A stretch of DNA of 64,000 bases, from contig NZ_JAFMPP010000011.1 of the NCBI RefSeq assembly GCF_017349315.1, positions 79,919-143,918 of the forward strand. Reading direction: 5' to 3'. Under the pieces are notes generated by a model. It made no database searches, had not been told where the DNA came from, and worked only from the letters and a program-made list of their open reading frames with translations. Made by a program: the position numbers and the translations under genes. Of this stretch, positions 8,342 through 19,646 are shown piece after piece. How positions within the stretch are numbered: the stretch's first letter is position 1; each line of letters begins with the position of its first letter. Source of the stretch: Jiella flava. GTDB lineage: Bacteria; Pseudomonadota; Alphaproteobacteria; Rhizobiales; Rhizobiaceae.

Positions 8342-11300
8342 ATGCATCTGCTGCTTGCGCAAAAGGGAACGATCGATGACGGCGGCGAAGCCGTCGATCT
8401 CGGCCAATCGCCCGGCGAAATCGTCGTCCTCTCCGCCGCCGACACCGAAATCGCCGCGCTCGCCTCGGCCGCCCATCGGCTCGGCTGGGGCGCGGGTGCG
8501 CTGCGGCTTGCCAATCTGTTGCGCCTGAAGCATCCGATGTCGGTCGACGCCTATGTCGAACGGACGCTCCGCCAGGCCAGGCTGGTGGTGGTGCGGCTGC
8601 TCGGCGGTCAGACCTATTGGCCCTACGGCCTCGATGCGCTGCTCGCCAACGCGCAGGCTCAAGGTTCCCAACTTGCCGTCTTGCCCGGCGACGACAAGCC
8701 TGATCCGGCGCTCGACGCCTACACAACGATCGCCTTGACGGCGCGTGATCGGCTGTGGCGTTCGCTGATCGAGGGCGGCCCGGCCAATGCGGAAGGCTTT
8801 TTGCGCGGCTGCCGGGCGGTGCTCGGCGCCGAGGCCTGGCCGGGCGATGCGATCCCGCTGTTGAAGGCCGGCGTTGTCGACATCGGCGCGGCCACCGAGT
8901 CGGGTGCCGGGTCGGGCGCGGCGCAGCAGCCCGTCCGCCCGTCCGATCGGCCGTTCGCGGCGATCGTCTGCTATCGCGCGCTGGTCCAGAGCGGCCAGAC
9001 CGGGCCGATCGCCGCGCTCGTCGCGGCGCTGGCCGAACGGGGCGTCGCGGCGCTGCCCGTCTTTGTCGCAAGTCTCAAGGATCCCGTCTCGGTCGAGACC
9101 GTGCGCGGCCTGTTTGCCCGCCGCCAGCCCGACGTGGTGATCAATCTCACCGGCTTTGCCGTTTCATCGCCGGCGTCTGGACCGGGTGCAGCGCGGGTGC
9201 CGACGGTGCTCGAAGAACAGGGCGCGGTGGTGCTGCAGGCGGTGCTTGCCTCGGGCTGCGAGGAGACATGGCGGGACTCCGCGCAAGGGTTATCCGCCCG
9301 CGACCTTGCCATGAGCGTCGCGCTGCCCGAGCTCGACGGGCGGGTGCTGTCGCGGGCGATCGCCTTCAAGTCGGCCGGCACGTTCGACCCGCTGACCGAG
9401 ACCGATATCGTTGCCCACTGCCCGGTGCCCGATCGCGTTGCCGCCGTCGCCGAGCTTGCGGCCCGTTGGGCCCGGTTGCGGCACCGGCCAAACCGCGACA
9501 AGCGGATCGCCATTCTTCTCGCCAACTATCCCAATCGCGATGGACGGCTGGGCAACGGCGTCGGTCTCGACACGCCCGCCGGCACGATCGAGGTGCTTTA
9601 TGCAATGCGCCAGGCTGGCTATCCGGTCGAGGATCTGCCCGACGACGGCAACGGCCTGATCGCTCATCTGATGGCCGGGCCGACCAATGCCGGGACGGCC
9701 GCACGGGTGATCCGCGAGACGATGGCGCTGGACGCCTATCAGGCGTTTTTCGCACGTCTGCCGGAAAGCGTTCGAAGCGCCGTCATCGCCCGTTGGGGTG
9801 CGCCGGAGCGCGATCCGTTCGTCATCAGCAAAAATGGTCGGCCGGCTTTTGCGCTGCCGCTCGCCCGCTTCGGCAAGACGCTCGTCGGCATCCAGCCGGC
9901 CCGTGGCTACAATATCGACCCAAAGGAAACCTATCATTCGCCGGATCTCGTGCCGCCGCACAACTATCTGGCGCTCTATGCCTTCCTGCGCGACGTCTAT
10001 GACGCCGACGCGGTGGTCCATATGGGCAAGCACGGTAATCTCGAATGGCTGCCCGGCAAGGCGCTGGCGCTGTCGGCCGGGTGCTTTCCGGAAGCCGTCT
10101 TCGGCCCGCTGCCGCATCTTTATCCCTTTATCGTCAATGATCCGGGCGAGGGCACCCAAGCCAAGCGCCGGACGAGCGCCGTCATTATCGACCATCTGAC
10201 GCCGCCGCTGACTCGCGCCGAGAGCTATGGTCCGCTGCAGGATCTCGAAGCCCTGGTCGACGAATATTACGCTGCGGCGGGCGGTGATCCACGGCGGTTG
10301 ACGCTCTTGAAGAGTGAAATCCTGGGTCTCGTTCGCGATATCGGCCTCGACCATGACGCCGGGATCGGCGCCGGCGAGAATGACGAGACGGCGCTCGCCA
10401 AGCTCGACGCATATCTCTGCGATCTGAAGGAAATGCAGATCCGCGACGGGCTGCATGTCTTCGGCCGCGCGCCGGAGGGCCGTCTTCTCACCGATCTCGT
10501 CGTCGCGCTTGCCCGTCTGCCGCGGGGACACGCGCCGGGCGAGGCATCGCTCATCCGCGCTTTGGCGGCCGATCTGAAGCTTAACGATGGTTCAGTCGAC
10601 GGCGAAACGAGCGCCGACGCGGCGCGCGGAACGGCTCCCGCCCGCTTCGATCCATTGGATTGCGATATGGCGGCGACCTGGGCGGGCCCGCGCCCGGATG
10701 TCTTGGCCGCGCTGTCGGCCGATCCCTGGCGCAGCACCGGCGACACCGTCGAGCGGCTGGAGCTGTTGGCGGCTGAGCTCGTCTCGGCCGGTCGGTGCGG
10801 GGCCGCCGACTGGCCGGCGAGCGCGGCGGTTCTCGACGACATCGCCGCGCGGCTCGCACCGGCGGTGACGGGCTCCGGCGAGGCCGAAATTGCCGGCCTC
10901 TTGACCGGCCTCGACGGTCGCTTCGTGCCGCCTGGGCCGTCCGGGGCGCCGACAAGGGGGCGGCCGGACGTGCTGCCGACCGGGCGCAACTTCTTTTCCG
11001 TCGACACCCGCGCCGTGCCGACCGAGGCGGCCTATCGGCTCGGCCGCAGATCGGCCGAGCTGTTGGTTGTCCGGCATCTGCAGGACCATGGCGAATGGCC
11101 GACGGCGCTGGGCCTTTCCGCGTGGGGCACCTCGAACATGCGCACCGGTGGCGACGATATCGCCCAGGCCTTGGCGCTGATCGGCGTAAAGCCGGTTTGG
11201 GATCGGGCCTCGCGCCGGGTGACCGGCTACGAGATCATGACGCTGGCTGAACTCGGCCGCCCGCGCGTCGACGTCACCTTGCGCATTTCCGGCTTCTTCC

Positions 11301-12163
11301 GCGACGCCTTTCCGGACCAGATCGCGCTGTTCGATCGGGCGGTCCGATCCGTCGGCGCGCTGAGCGAGGAGGCGGCCGACAATCCGATCTCCGCCCGGAT
11401 GGCGCGCGAGCAGGCCGAACTGATCGACGCCGGCGCCAGTGAGGCGGAGGCGAAAAAGCGCAGCGGCTTCCGCGTCTTCGGCTCGAAGCCCGGCGCCTAT
11501 GGCGCGGGGCTGCAGGCGCTGATCGACGAGAAGGGCTGGGACAGCGCCGCCGATCTGGCCGAGAGCTATCTCGTCTGGGGCAGTTATGCCTATGGCGCCG
11601 ATGCGGCGGGCGAAGCCGAGCGCGGCGCCTTCGAGCAACGGCTGTCCGGCCTCGACGCGGTGGTCCACAATCAGGACAATCGCGAGCACGACCTGTTGGA
11701 TTCCGACGACTACTATCAGTTCGAAGGCGGCATGAGCGTCGCCGTCGAGCATCTGACCGGGGCCCGGCCGGTGGTCTATCACAACGACCATTCGCGCCCC
11801 GAGCGACCGATCGTGCGGACCCTCGACGAGGAGATCGGCCGGGTAATCCGCGCCCGGGTGGTCAATCCGAAATGGATCGCCGGGGTCATGCGCCACGGCT
11901 ATAAGGGCGCTTTCGAGATCGCGGCGACCGTCGATTACATGTTCGCCTTCGCGGCGACCACCGGGGCGGTGCGCGACCATCATTTCGAGGCCGCCTACAA
12001 CGCGTTTTTGATGGATGAGCCGGTCTGCGACTTTCTGCGCGCCAACAATCCGGCGGCGCTTGACGAGATTCGCGACCGCTTCGCCGAGGCGATCGCGCGC
12101 GGTCTGTGGAAGCCGCGCTCGAATTCGGCCCGCGCCGAGCTGCGCGGTCCCAGTCCGCGATGA
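8342..12163 (+). CDS. cobN: Cobaltochelatase subunit CobN
   Basis: 1273 residues, the usual length of the large subunit of the ATP-dependent aerobic cobaltochelatase. Recognisable family blocks include NYPNRDGRLGNGVGLDTPAG, GYNIDPKETYHSPDLVPPH, VHMGKHGNLEWLPGK and the C-terminal SYAYGADAAGEAE and NQDNREHDLLDSDDYYQ. With CobS and CobT, which are not in this window, it inserts cobalt into hydrogenobyrinic acid a,c-diamide. Its presence shows the late-cobalt (aerobic) route. It follows cobW by 6 bases. Confidence 0.97.
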   Translation: MHLLLAQKGTIDDGGEAVDLGQSPGEIVVLSAADTEIAALASAAHRLGWGAGALRLANLLRLKHPMSVDAYVERTLRQARLVVVRLLGGQTYWPYGLDALLANAQAQGSQLAVLPGDDKPDPALDAYTTIALTARDRLWRSLIEGGPANAEGFLRGCRAVLGAEAWPGDAIPLLKAGVVDIGAATESGAGSGAAQQPVRPSDRPFAAIVCYRALVQSGQTGPIAALVAALAERGVAALPVFVASLKDPVSVETVRGLFARRQPDVVINLTGFAVSSPASGPGAARVPTVLEEQGAVVLQAVLASGCEETWRDSAQGLSARDLAMSVALPELDGRVLSRAIAFKSAGTFDPLTETDIVAHCPVPDRVAAVAELAARWARLRHRPNRDKRIAILLANYPNRDGRLGNGVGLDTPAGTIEVLYAMRQAGYPVEDLPDDGNGLIAHLMAGPTNAGTAARVIRETMALDAYQAFFARLPESVRSAVIARWGAPERDPFVISKNGRPAFALPLARFGKTLVGIQPARGYNIDPKETYHSPDLVPPHNYLALYAFLRDVYDADAVVHMGKHGNLEWLPGKALALSAGCFPEAVFGPLPHLYPFIVNDPGEGTQAKRRTSAVIIDHLTPPLTRAESYGPLQDLEALVDEYYAAAGGDPRRLTLLKSEILGLVRDIGLDHDAGIGAGENDETALAKLDAYLCDLKEMQIRDGLHVFGRAPEGRLLTDLVVALARLPRGHAPGEASLIRALAADLKLNDGSVDGETSADAARGTAPARFDPLDCDMAATWAGPRPDVLAALSADPWRSTGDTVERLELLAAELVSAGRCGAADWPASAAVLDDIAARLAPAVTGSGEAEIAGLLTGLDGRFVPPGPSGAPTRGRPDVLPTGRNFFSVDTRAVPTEAAYRLGRRSAELLVVRHLQDHGEWPTALGLSAWGTSNMRTGGDDIAQALALIGVKPVWDRASRRVTGYEIMTLAELGRPRVDVTLRISGFFRDAFPDQIALFDRAVRSVGALSEEAADNPISARMAREQAELIDAGASEAEAKKRSGFRVFGSKPGAYGAGLQALIDEKGWDSAADLAESYLVWGSYAYGADAAGEAERGAFEQRLSGLDAVVHNQDNREHDLLDSDDYYQFEGGMSVAVEHLTGARPVVYHNDHSRPERPIVRTLDEEIGRVIRARVVNPKWIAGVMRHGYKGAFEIAATVDYMFAFAATTGAVRDHHFEAAYNAFLMDEPVCDFLRANNPAALDEIRDRFAEAIARGLWKPRSNSARAELRGPSPR

Positions 12164-12315
12164 GCGCGGGGCTTGAAGAGCGGCGCGCTTCGGCTCATGA
12201 GAGCCCCATGACGCCCACCATCAAAGGCCCGATCGTCCCGAAGCCGAGCTTTGCGCCGGCAAGTCGTCACCCGGGCGCTGAGGGACGAGGTGGCGCCGAC
12301 ACCGGAGCAGGCCGC
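12164..12315 (+). other. Spacer between cobN and cobO
   Basis: About 150 bases with no convincing gene. The cobO frame stays open through part of it, so an N-terminally extended CobO is formally possible, but the residues encoded here have no resemblance to CobO and the ribosome binding site lies at the right end. Confidence 0.4.
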
Positions 12316-13735
<1,420 letters not shown>

Positions 13736-13760
13736 GTTTTCGCCATTCGCATCCTGCCGC

Positions 13761-14819
13761 CTACCGCTCGACCAGCGACAGGCGGCCGATCAGATCCTCG
13801 GCGATGCGTGTCGCGGCTCCCGCTGCCATCGCCATTTGAGGCAGCAGCATCCATTCCAGCGACCAGGCGGCGCCGGAGCGCTCGTTTTCGTGGACGAGCG
13901 CCTGATGCAGACCGCTGACGAGCGTGGCGTTGAACCGCGCCAGGGTGACGAGAATCTCGGCGCTGATCGGATTGCTTTTGTGCGGCATCGCCGATGAGCC
14001 GCCGCCGCCGGCAAGCGTCAATTCACCGACCTCGGTCTGTAGTGACAATGCGGTATCCTGGCCGAACTTGCCGAGGGCGCCGGTGACCATCGACAGCCAG
14101 CCGGCGAGTTCCGCGATGCCGTCGCGCTCGGAATGCAGCGCGCTCGCGGCGGCGGGAAGGCCAAGCCGCGTCGCGACACCGGTCGCGATCGCCTCGGCCT
14201 TGTCGCCGAACGCCGCGCGGTCGCCGACGGCCCCGCCGATGCGAAGCGCAAAGGCGCGCGGCGCGATCTCCTCGCGGCGCAGCCGGCAACGCACCAGCGG
14301 ATCGGACCAGGAGGTGATTTTTCGGGCAAACGCTGTTTCCGTGGCCGTCTGCATGCGGGTATGCGCCACCACCCTGGTCTTGCCGGCGTCCAGCGACCAG
14401 CGGGTGAAGGCGTCGGTGATCGCCGCCAGCCGGCGGTCGAGAACGAGGGCGACGCCCTGCAGCCGCATCGCCATCGAGGCGTCGATGACGTCCTGGCTGG
14501 TCGCGCCCTTATGCAGTGCTTCGGCCGCGGGCTCTTCCCATCCGGTGCGCAGCTGCTTCAACAGGCTCGGCACCACCACGCCGTCGCGGGCCGTGCCCGC
14601 GCCAAGCGCCGCCAGATCGGGTGTGAAGGCGGCAGCGCGGGCTTTGATGGCATCGCGATCGTCAGGTGCGATCAGCCCCGCCTCCGCTTCGGCCTCGGCC
14701 AGCGCGACCTCGAAAGCGACCATCGCTTCGAGATCGGCGTCTGCGGTCAAATAACTCGCGATCTCCTCGTCGCCGAAGAGGGAGCCGAGCACCGGATGGT
14801 TGAAGACCGAGGCGCTCAC
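13761..14819 (-). CDS. pcaB: 3-carboxy-cis,cis-muconate cycloisomerase
   Basis: 352 residues of the fumarase/aspartase superfamily from a GTG at 14819 that overlaps the pcaD stop by 3 bases. The superfamily signature is seen as GGGGSSAMPHKSNPISAE, and GATSQDVIDASMAMRLQ is the second conserved region. The protein is shorter than many PcaB (about 450 residues), which is common in rhizobia. It cyclises 3-carboxymuconate in the protocatechuate branch of the beta-ketoadipate pathway. A longer upstream frame exists but would run inside pcaD out of frame. Cotranscribed with pcaD; the ring-cleaving pcaGH genes are not in this window. Confidence 0.9.
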   Translation of the reverse strand: MSASVFNHPVLGSLFGDEEIASYLTADADLEAMVAFEVALAEAEAEAGLIAPDDRDAIKARAAAFTPDLAALGAGTARDGVVVPSLLKQLRTGWEEPAAEALHKGATSQDVIDASMAMRLQGVALVLDRRLAAITDAFTRWSLDAGKTRVVAHTRMQTATETAFARKITSWSDPLVRCRLRREEIAPRAFALRIGGAVGDRAAFGDKAEAIATGVATRLGLPAAASALHSERDGIAELAGWLSMVTGALGKFGQDTALSLQTEVGELTLAGGGGSSAMPHKSNPISAEILVTLARFNATLVSGLHQALVHENERSGAAWSLEWMLLPQMAMAAGAATRIAEDLIGRLSLVER

Positions 14820-15622
14820 GCGGCAGCATCCTGGCCGAAGACGCTGGCGGCAAAGCCGCTGAGGAGACGCGCGGTCGCGTCCGGCTGTTCGATGCAGGGC
14901 AAATGCCCGGCGCCGGCGACGACTTCGAACCTGGAATTGGCAATGAGATCGGCACAGGCCTTGACGAGCGCCGGCGGGGTCGAGCCGTCCTGATCGCCGA
15001 CCATGCAAAGCGTAGGAAGCCGCAGCGCACGGGCGGTCTCGGTGTGGTCGGCATCGCGCAGGGCCGCGCAGCTGCCGAGATAACCCGCGACCGGTGAATT
15101 CAAGAGCATGTTGCGATAGCCGACGAAGGCCGGATTGTCCGCTGTGCGAAAGGCCGGGGTGAACCAGCGGGTGAGGATCTGCTCGGCGATGGCGGCAATT
15201 CCGTTGTCTTCGATGGCGGTGATCCGGCCGTTCCAGCTGGCGTCGTCACCGATCTTCGGGGCGGTGTCCATCATCACCAGGCCGGCGAGCCGCTCCGGGG
15301 CCATGGCCGCGAGGCCGAGCGCGATCGGACCGCCGATCGACAGACCGACGACGAGGGCCGCGTCGATGTGGTGGTGATCAAGCAGCCCGAGGAGATCGGC
15401 CGAATGTTCGTCCATGCGATAGGGCGCCGGCGGCACCTCGGAGAGCCCATGGCCGCGCTTGTCGTAGCGGATCACCCGGCACCGATCGGTCAGCTGCGGC
15501 ATTATCGAGTCCCAGATCCGGAAGTCGGTGCCAAGCGAGTTGACGAGGACCAGGGTGGGGGCGTTTGCCGGGCCGTCGATCCGGTGATGAATCACGATGT
15601 CATTGATGCGATCGAAGGGCAT
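14816..15622 (-). CDS. pcaD: 3-oxoadipate enol-lactonase
   Basis: 268 residues of the alpha/beta-hydrolase fold. The nucleophile elbow is GLSIGG, with VGDQDGSTPP carrying the acid and GAGHLPCIEQPD carrying the catalytic His. PcaD opens beta-ketoadipate enol-lactone. The pairing with pcaB in one operon, with a 4-base overlap, makes the assignment firm compared with other hydrolases of the fold. The frame starts at ATG 15622. Confidence 0.9.
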   Translation of the reverse strand: MPFDRINDIVIHHRIDGPANAPTLVLVNSLGTDFRIWDSIMPQLTDRCRVIRYDKRGHGLSEVPPAPYRMDEHSADLLGLLDHHHIDAALVVGLSIGGPIALGLAAMAPERLAGLVMMDTAPKIGDDASWNGRITAIEDNGIAAIAEQILTRWFTPAFRTADNPAFVGYRNMLLNSPVAGYLGSCAALRDADHTETARALRLPTLCMVGDQDGSTPPALVKACADLIANSRFEVVAGAGHLPCIEQPDATARLLSGFAASVFGQDAAA

Positions 15623-15787
15623 AAGGGGTTTTCCGAAAAGCGTCGGGGTCTCGACTCTGTCGAATGCGAGGATAGCGGTGCGCTGACTTTAAGATAGCCC
15701 TCGCAATCCAAGCTCTCTTTTCCGAACGCTCCATTCCTGCTAGCGCCTGACAGAGCAAAATCACCGATCAAAGCCGGAAGGGCACGG

Positions 15788-16738
15788 ATGTTTCTTAGTT
15801 GTGGCGATTGCCTGTTCGACCTCTTTGCCAGCGCTGAAGCCGATGTCGCGACGATCGGGCTGTCCGGCAGGGTCGGTGGCTCACCGCTGAACGTCGCGCT
15901 GGGCTTGTCGCGGCTCGGCCATCACGCCGCCTTCTTCACCAAGATCTCCGGCGATCTCTTTGGCGAGCGCATCCGGGCCTTCATGGCGCGCGAGCGGATC
16001 GATCAGCGCTTCCTGATCCCGACCGATCGCAACACCACCTTGGCGATGGTGTCGCTCGCCGCCGACGGATCCGCGACCTACGCCTTCTATATCGAGGGCA
16101 CGGCCGATCGCTCGATCGCACCGGCGGAGGTGCCGCAGGCGCTGCCCGCCGAGGTCGAGGCGATCCATCTCGGCTCTTATGCCACCGTGACGGAGCCGAC
16201 GGCGAGCGCTCTCTTGCAACTGGTCAATCAGGAGGCGGCACGCCGCTTCATCTCCTATGATCCGAACATTCGCGCCTCGATCGAGCCCGATCTCGACATC
16301 TGGCGGGCGAAGGTCGCCGAACTCGTGCCCTTCGCCGGATTCGTCAAGGCGAGCGAGGAGGACATTGCCCAACTCTATCCAGGACGGCCCGTCGATAGCG
16401 TCATCGGCGACTGGGTCGATGCGGGGGCGGCGATGGCCGTTGCGACGCTCGGAGAGAACGGCGCGATTGCCGTAACGGGCACCGGCGCAGGGGCGCGGGT
16501 GCCGGGCGAGACGGTCGCGGTGGTCGATACCGTTGGCGCCGGCGATACGTTCCAGGCCGGCATGCTGGTGGCGCTGAAGGAGCGCGACGGCCTGTCGCGC
16601 GCGGCGATCGCCGGTTTCGGCACGGCCGAGCTCGAAGATCTCCTCGGCTTTGCCGTCAAAGCCGCAGCGGTCACCTGTACCCGCAAGGGCGCGGACCTGC
16701 CGCGGCGGGCCGATCTGGGCCTTGCCGCCCGCGACTGA
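15788..16738 (+). CDS. PfkB-family carbohydrate kinase (fructokinase-like)
   Basis: 316 residues. The N-terminal GGSPLNVALGLSRLG and the C-terminal DTVGAGDTFQAG with the catalytic Asp are the two PfkB signatures. The closest sense is a fructokinase, but the sugar cannot be fixed from sequence. No transporter or other sugar gene lies next to it. ATG at 15788 follows a GGAAGGGC ribosome binding site. Ends at a strong shared terminator. Confidence 0.85.
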   Translation: MFLSCGDCLFDLFASAEADVATIGLSGRVGGSPLNVALGLSRLGHHAAFFTKISGDLFGERIRAFMARERIDQRFLIPTDRNTTLAMVSLAADGSATYAFYIEGTADRSIAPAEVPQALPAEVEAIHLGSYATVTEPTASALLQLVNQEAARRFISYDPNIRASIEPDLDIWRAKVAELVPFAGFVKASEEDIAQLYPGRPVDSVIGDWVDAGAAMAVATLGENGAIAVTGTGAGARVPGETVAVVDTVGAGDTFQAGMLVALKERDGLSRAAIAGFGTAELEDLLGFAVKAAAVTCTRKGADLPRRADLGLAARD

Positions 16739-16778
16739 TCGAAGCGCTGCAGCGGCGCTCGCCGCGCAGCAGGGACAA

Positions 16779-16817
16779 TAAAAAACGCCGGCGGGCCGAG
16801 AGCCCGCCGGCGTTTTT
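16779..16817. terminator. Bidirectional rho-independent terminator
   Basis: A near-perfect stem of about 13 base pairs (GCCGGCGGGC pairing with GCCCGCCGGC, loop CGAGA) flanked by A-run on the left and T-run on the right. It lies between two convergent genes, the PfkB kinase and the porin, and can serve both. Confidence 0.92.
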
Positions 16818-16862
16818 CATGTCAGGATCAAAGAGCGGCGAGAACCGCTCTTCGGCCCCCTC

Positions 16863-17645
16863 TTAGTTGAAGTGGTAAGCAGCCTTGGCCCAAACGGTGT
16901 GGAAGTCCAGGTCCTTGTTGCTGTTGCTGTTGAACGAGACGTTGTTCACACCGTTGGTGCCGGTGACCGTCTGGGTGTTCTTGCCGAGGTTGGTGTAGAG
17001 GTACTCGACACCGAAGGACAGGTTCTGGGTCGCCATCACATCGACGCCGGCGCCGGCGGTATAGCCGACCGACTTCTTCTCGTTGTCGGTGCTGAAGGTG
17101 TAGCCCGCGAAGTCGCCGGTGGTGGTCGACGGCGTCGAAACGCTGTTCTTCACGCTCCCGTAAGCCAGACCGCCCGTGCCGTAGACCAGGATGTTGTCCA
17201 TGGCATAGCCGAGGCGGGCGCGAGCCGTACCGAGGTAGTTCAGCTTGTTCTGGGCGGAGAACTCCGCACCATTCGGCGTGGTGTAGGAGGTGTCCTTTTT
17301 GCGGTTGATATAGTTGAAGTCGGCCACCGCACCCAGGACGACGTTGTTCTGGAACTGATAGTCGTAGCCGATGTTGGCGCCACCGATGAAGTTGCCGGTG
17401 TCGTCACCGCCGACATTGCCGTTATAGAGCGTCGGGTCGTTGCTGCTGCTGAAGCTGGCGTCACCATTGTGGCCGAAGGTCGCGCCGGCCTGAACGCCGA
17501 GGCTGAGGCCGGTCCAGGTGATCGTCGGTGCAACCGGCTGGATGGCGACCGGAGCTGGTGCCGGCGGCTCCGGCGCGATCACGTCGGCAGCCATGGCCGG
17601 GGAGGCGAATGCGGCGGAGGCCAGCAGAAGGGCAAAGCGTTTCAT
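16863..17645 (-). CDS. Outer membrane beta-barrel protein (Omp25/Omp31-like)
   Basis: 260 residues. The signal peptide is MKRFALLLASAAFASPAMA, cut before ADVIAPEPP. A short Pro-rich linker precedes a barrel with alternating aromatic strands such as WTGLSLGVQAGATFG, NIGYDYQFQNNVVLGAVAD and ARARLGYAMDNILVYGTGG, ending in VWAKAAYHFN with the C-terminal Phe-Asn. The order, length and motifs fit the Omp25/Omp31 family of Hyphomicrobiales. I chose ATG at 17645 rather than the TTG one codon upstream. Probably an abundant surface protein, judged from its long leader and strong terminator. Confidence 0.88.
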   Translation of the reverse strand: MKRFALLLASAAFASPAMAADVIAPEPPAPAPVAIQPVAPTITWTGLSLGVQAGATFGHNGDASFSSSNDPTLYNGNVGGDDTGNFIGGANIGYDYQFQNNVVLGAVADFNYINRKKDTSYTTPNGAEFSAQNKLNYLGTARARLGYAMDNILVYGTGGLAYGSVKNSVSTPSTTTGDFAGYTFSTDNEKKSVGYTAGAGVDVMATQNLSFGVEYLYTNLGKNTQTVTGTNGVNNVSFNSNSNKDLDFHTVWAKAAYHFN

Positions 17646-18192
17646 CAAAAATACTCCAGTTTGTCGCTGTCGCGACGACGGGGCAGGAAGGGTCTCTGCC
17701 TAAGACGGATTCGGATTGCGTCCGAATTCAACCGTGATCAGTGATTGGTCTCATTGGCTGAATCGTGGCAGGAATACGATCTCATCCAGAGTGTTGCAGT
17801 TTGGTCGCATCCTCGTCGTCGTCACGACTTGGGTGGCCAAATCGTCGACTTTATCCATTGAAAAACGTTTAAAAATCAAAGTTTACAGAAATTCCTCAAA
17901 TAAGTTCAGCAATTTACGAGTATGGCGAAAATGTGAAGATAAAATTCCTCACACTGGGCTTGATTTCTCCATTTGCTCCGCATGTGCCCCGTCGCGACCG
18001 CGTTACGGCGCGACCGAAGATGGTGACCCGATCTTTGCCACAATCATCCAGGTCGGCTGCCCATAGGGGTTACGCGGCGCATCAGTTTGGATTCATTCTT
18101 ATCTTAGATTGCCAAGGTGAGCGTTCGGCCAATATGATGTGTCCTGTGGGTGCTTGGACAATCCGACCAACATCACACGAAAGGGAGGACAG
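17646..18192. other. Gene-free stretch between porin and cytochrome c
   Basis: About 550 bases with no supportable gene. The part from about 17840 to 17960 is clearly richer in A and T than its surroundings, as expected for divergent promoters serving the porin and the cytochrome gene. I see no repeat or RNA gene in it. Confidence 0.5.
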
Positions 18193-18639
18193 ATGCGTAT
18201 CATCACTCTTGTTCTGGCCGGTGCTGCGCTTGGCTACGCCGTCGGCGCGGCATCCGCGCAGGAGATGGGCGATCCCGCTGCCGGCGAGAAAATCTTCAAC
18301 AAGTGCAAGGCCTGCCACGCCATCGGCGAGGGTGCCAAGAACAGGATTGGCCCGGAATTGAACGGGATCGTCGGCGACAAGCCCGGCGCCGATCGGGGCG
18401 GCTATAAGTTTTCCAAGGGCTTTCAGGATTGGGCGGCCGACAAGACCGCGTGGAACGAGACGCTCTTGACCCAGTGGCTGACCAATCCGCGCGCCGTGGT
18501 GAAGACCACCAAGATGGCGTTTCCCGGCCTGAAGAAGGACGCCGATCTGAAGAACGTCATCGCCTATCTCGCCAGCTTCGACGCCAAGGGCGGCAAGCAG
18601 GATCCGGCGGCGGCGCTGAAGGCGGCGGCCTCGAAATAG
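18193..18639 (+). CDS. Class I c-type cytochrome (cytochrome c2-like)
   Basis: 148 residues with the signal peptide MRIITLVLAGAALGYAVGAA ending at ASA, then one haem site CKACH near residue 36-40. RIGPELNGIVGDKPG and the likely axial Met in TKMAFPG follow, the classic mitochondrial/c2 cytochrome pattern. It should be a soluble periplasmic electron carrier. The start at ATG 18193 follows AAGGGAGGAC. Haem attachment would depend on the ccm genes further right. Confidence 0.9.
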   Translation: MRIITLVLAGAALGYAVGAASAQEMGDPAAGEKIFNKCKACHAIGEGAKNRIGPELNGIVGDKPGADRGGYKFSKGFQDWAADKTAWNETLLTQWLTNPRAVVKTTKMAFPGLKKDADLKNVIAYLASFDAKGGKQDPAAALKAAASK

Positions 18640-18685
18640 CAGTTCCCGGTTGCTCCCAAGGCCGGTAAGCGTAGCATGTTGAAAC

Positions 18686-18718
18686 GGCGGTCCTGCCTCT
18701 ATGGCGGGCCGCCTTTTC
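18686..18718 (+). terminator. Terminator after the cytochrome c gene
   Basis: A stem of about 11 pairs (GGCGGTCCTGCC against GGCGGGCCGCC, loop around TCTAT) followed by TTTTCGTTT, 47 bases after the cytochrome stop. The 260 bases from here to the ccmG stop contain nothing I can support. Confidence 0.8.
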
Positions 18719-18977
18719 GTTTGAGCGACGCACGGGCTCGGCAGTCAGCCGTCGTCGGCGGTGAACGTTTCGCCCGCAGGCCGGCCATCATCGGTTTCGC
18801 CCGGCGAATTGGCAAACGGCACGGGCGGCGCTCCCGCTTCGACCTCGCGTGCCGTCACGGGACCGCTGGGGGACCCCCGGGACGAATGCCGATCGCAACA
18901 ACAAACATTTGCCGTCGATCCAAAATCGGAGCGCGGCCGGTTGCGATCCGAGATTATCGACCGTTGCGCTTTCACGT

Positions 18978-19646
18978 TCAACGGGTGGACGCGCGGGGCT
19001 TCGGCTCGCGTGTCATTGCCTGTTCGACCGCCGGCATCAGGCCGGTGCGGATCGAATCTGGTGTGAAGGGGCCGATCTGCTTGTAGAGAATTTCGCCATC
19101 AGGCGAGACGAGAAACGTCTCCGGCACGCCATAGACGCCCCAGTCGATCGTTGTCGCGCCCTTTTCGTCGACGCCGATCGCGGCATAGGGATTGCCGAGA
19201 TTGGCGAGGAAGCTGCGGGCATTTTCCGGTTTGTCCTTATAGTTGATCGCCACCAGCCGAAAGCGCTTGTCGCGTGCAAGCTGCATCAAGAGCGGGTGTT
19301 CCTCGCGGCAGGGAGCGCACCAGGAGGCAAAGACATTGACGAGGATTGGTCGGCCGTCGCCCGGACCGGAGAGGTCGAGCCCCGGCACCGGCTTGCCGTC
19401 GCCGGTCATTGCGCCTTCGAGCGGCGGCAACACGGTCATCGGCGCGCTCTTGCCAATCAGCACCGATGGGATTTCCTTGGGATCCTGGCCAGAGCGCAGC
19501 TGATAGAGAAACGCGCCGGCGAGCCCGAGAAACAGGACGAGCGGCAACAAAACCAGCAAGCGCGCGGCGCCGCTGCGGCGCTTGGGGGACGCGGTGTCGG
19601 CATCGGCGCTGGCGAGCAGCGTCTCGTCGTTGTCGTGGGTCGTCAT
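18978..19646 (-). CDS. ccmG: Thiol:disulfide interchange protein CcmG/DsbE
   Basis: 222 residues with an N-terminal membrane anchor (LLVLLPLVLFLGLAGAFLY) and a periplasmic thioredoxin fold. The active site is WCAPC in VNVFASWCAPCREEHP, and GVYGVPETFLVSPDG is the cis-Pro loop typical of CcmG. It keeps the apocytochrome haem-binding cysteines reduced. Its start overlaps the ccmD stop by four bases (ATGA). Last gene of the ccmC-ccmD-ccmG unit. Confidence 0.93.
   Translation of the reverse strand: MTTHDNDETLLASADADTASPKRRSGAARLLVLLPLVLFLGLAGAFLYQLRSGQDPKEIPSVLIGKSAPMTVLPPLEGAMTGDGKPVPGLDLSGPGDGRPILVNVFASWCAPCREEHPLLMQLARDKRFRLVAINYKDKPENARSFLANLGNPYAAIGVDEKGATTIDWGVYGVPETFLVSPDGEILYKQIGPFTPDSIRTGLMPAVEQAMTREPKPRASTR

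Noticed and set aside
6452..8671. Long minus-strand frame opposite cobU and cobW
   Set aside because: It spans several real genes on the other strand and encodes no known motif.
10592..11983. Long minus-strand frame inside cobN
   Set aside because: Antisense shadow of CobN codons; no start site or domain.
18745..18981. Short frame between cytochrome c and ccmG
   Set aside because: No ribosome binding site or family; base order looks random.
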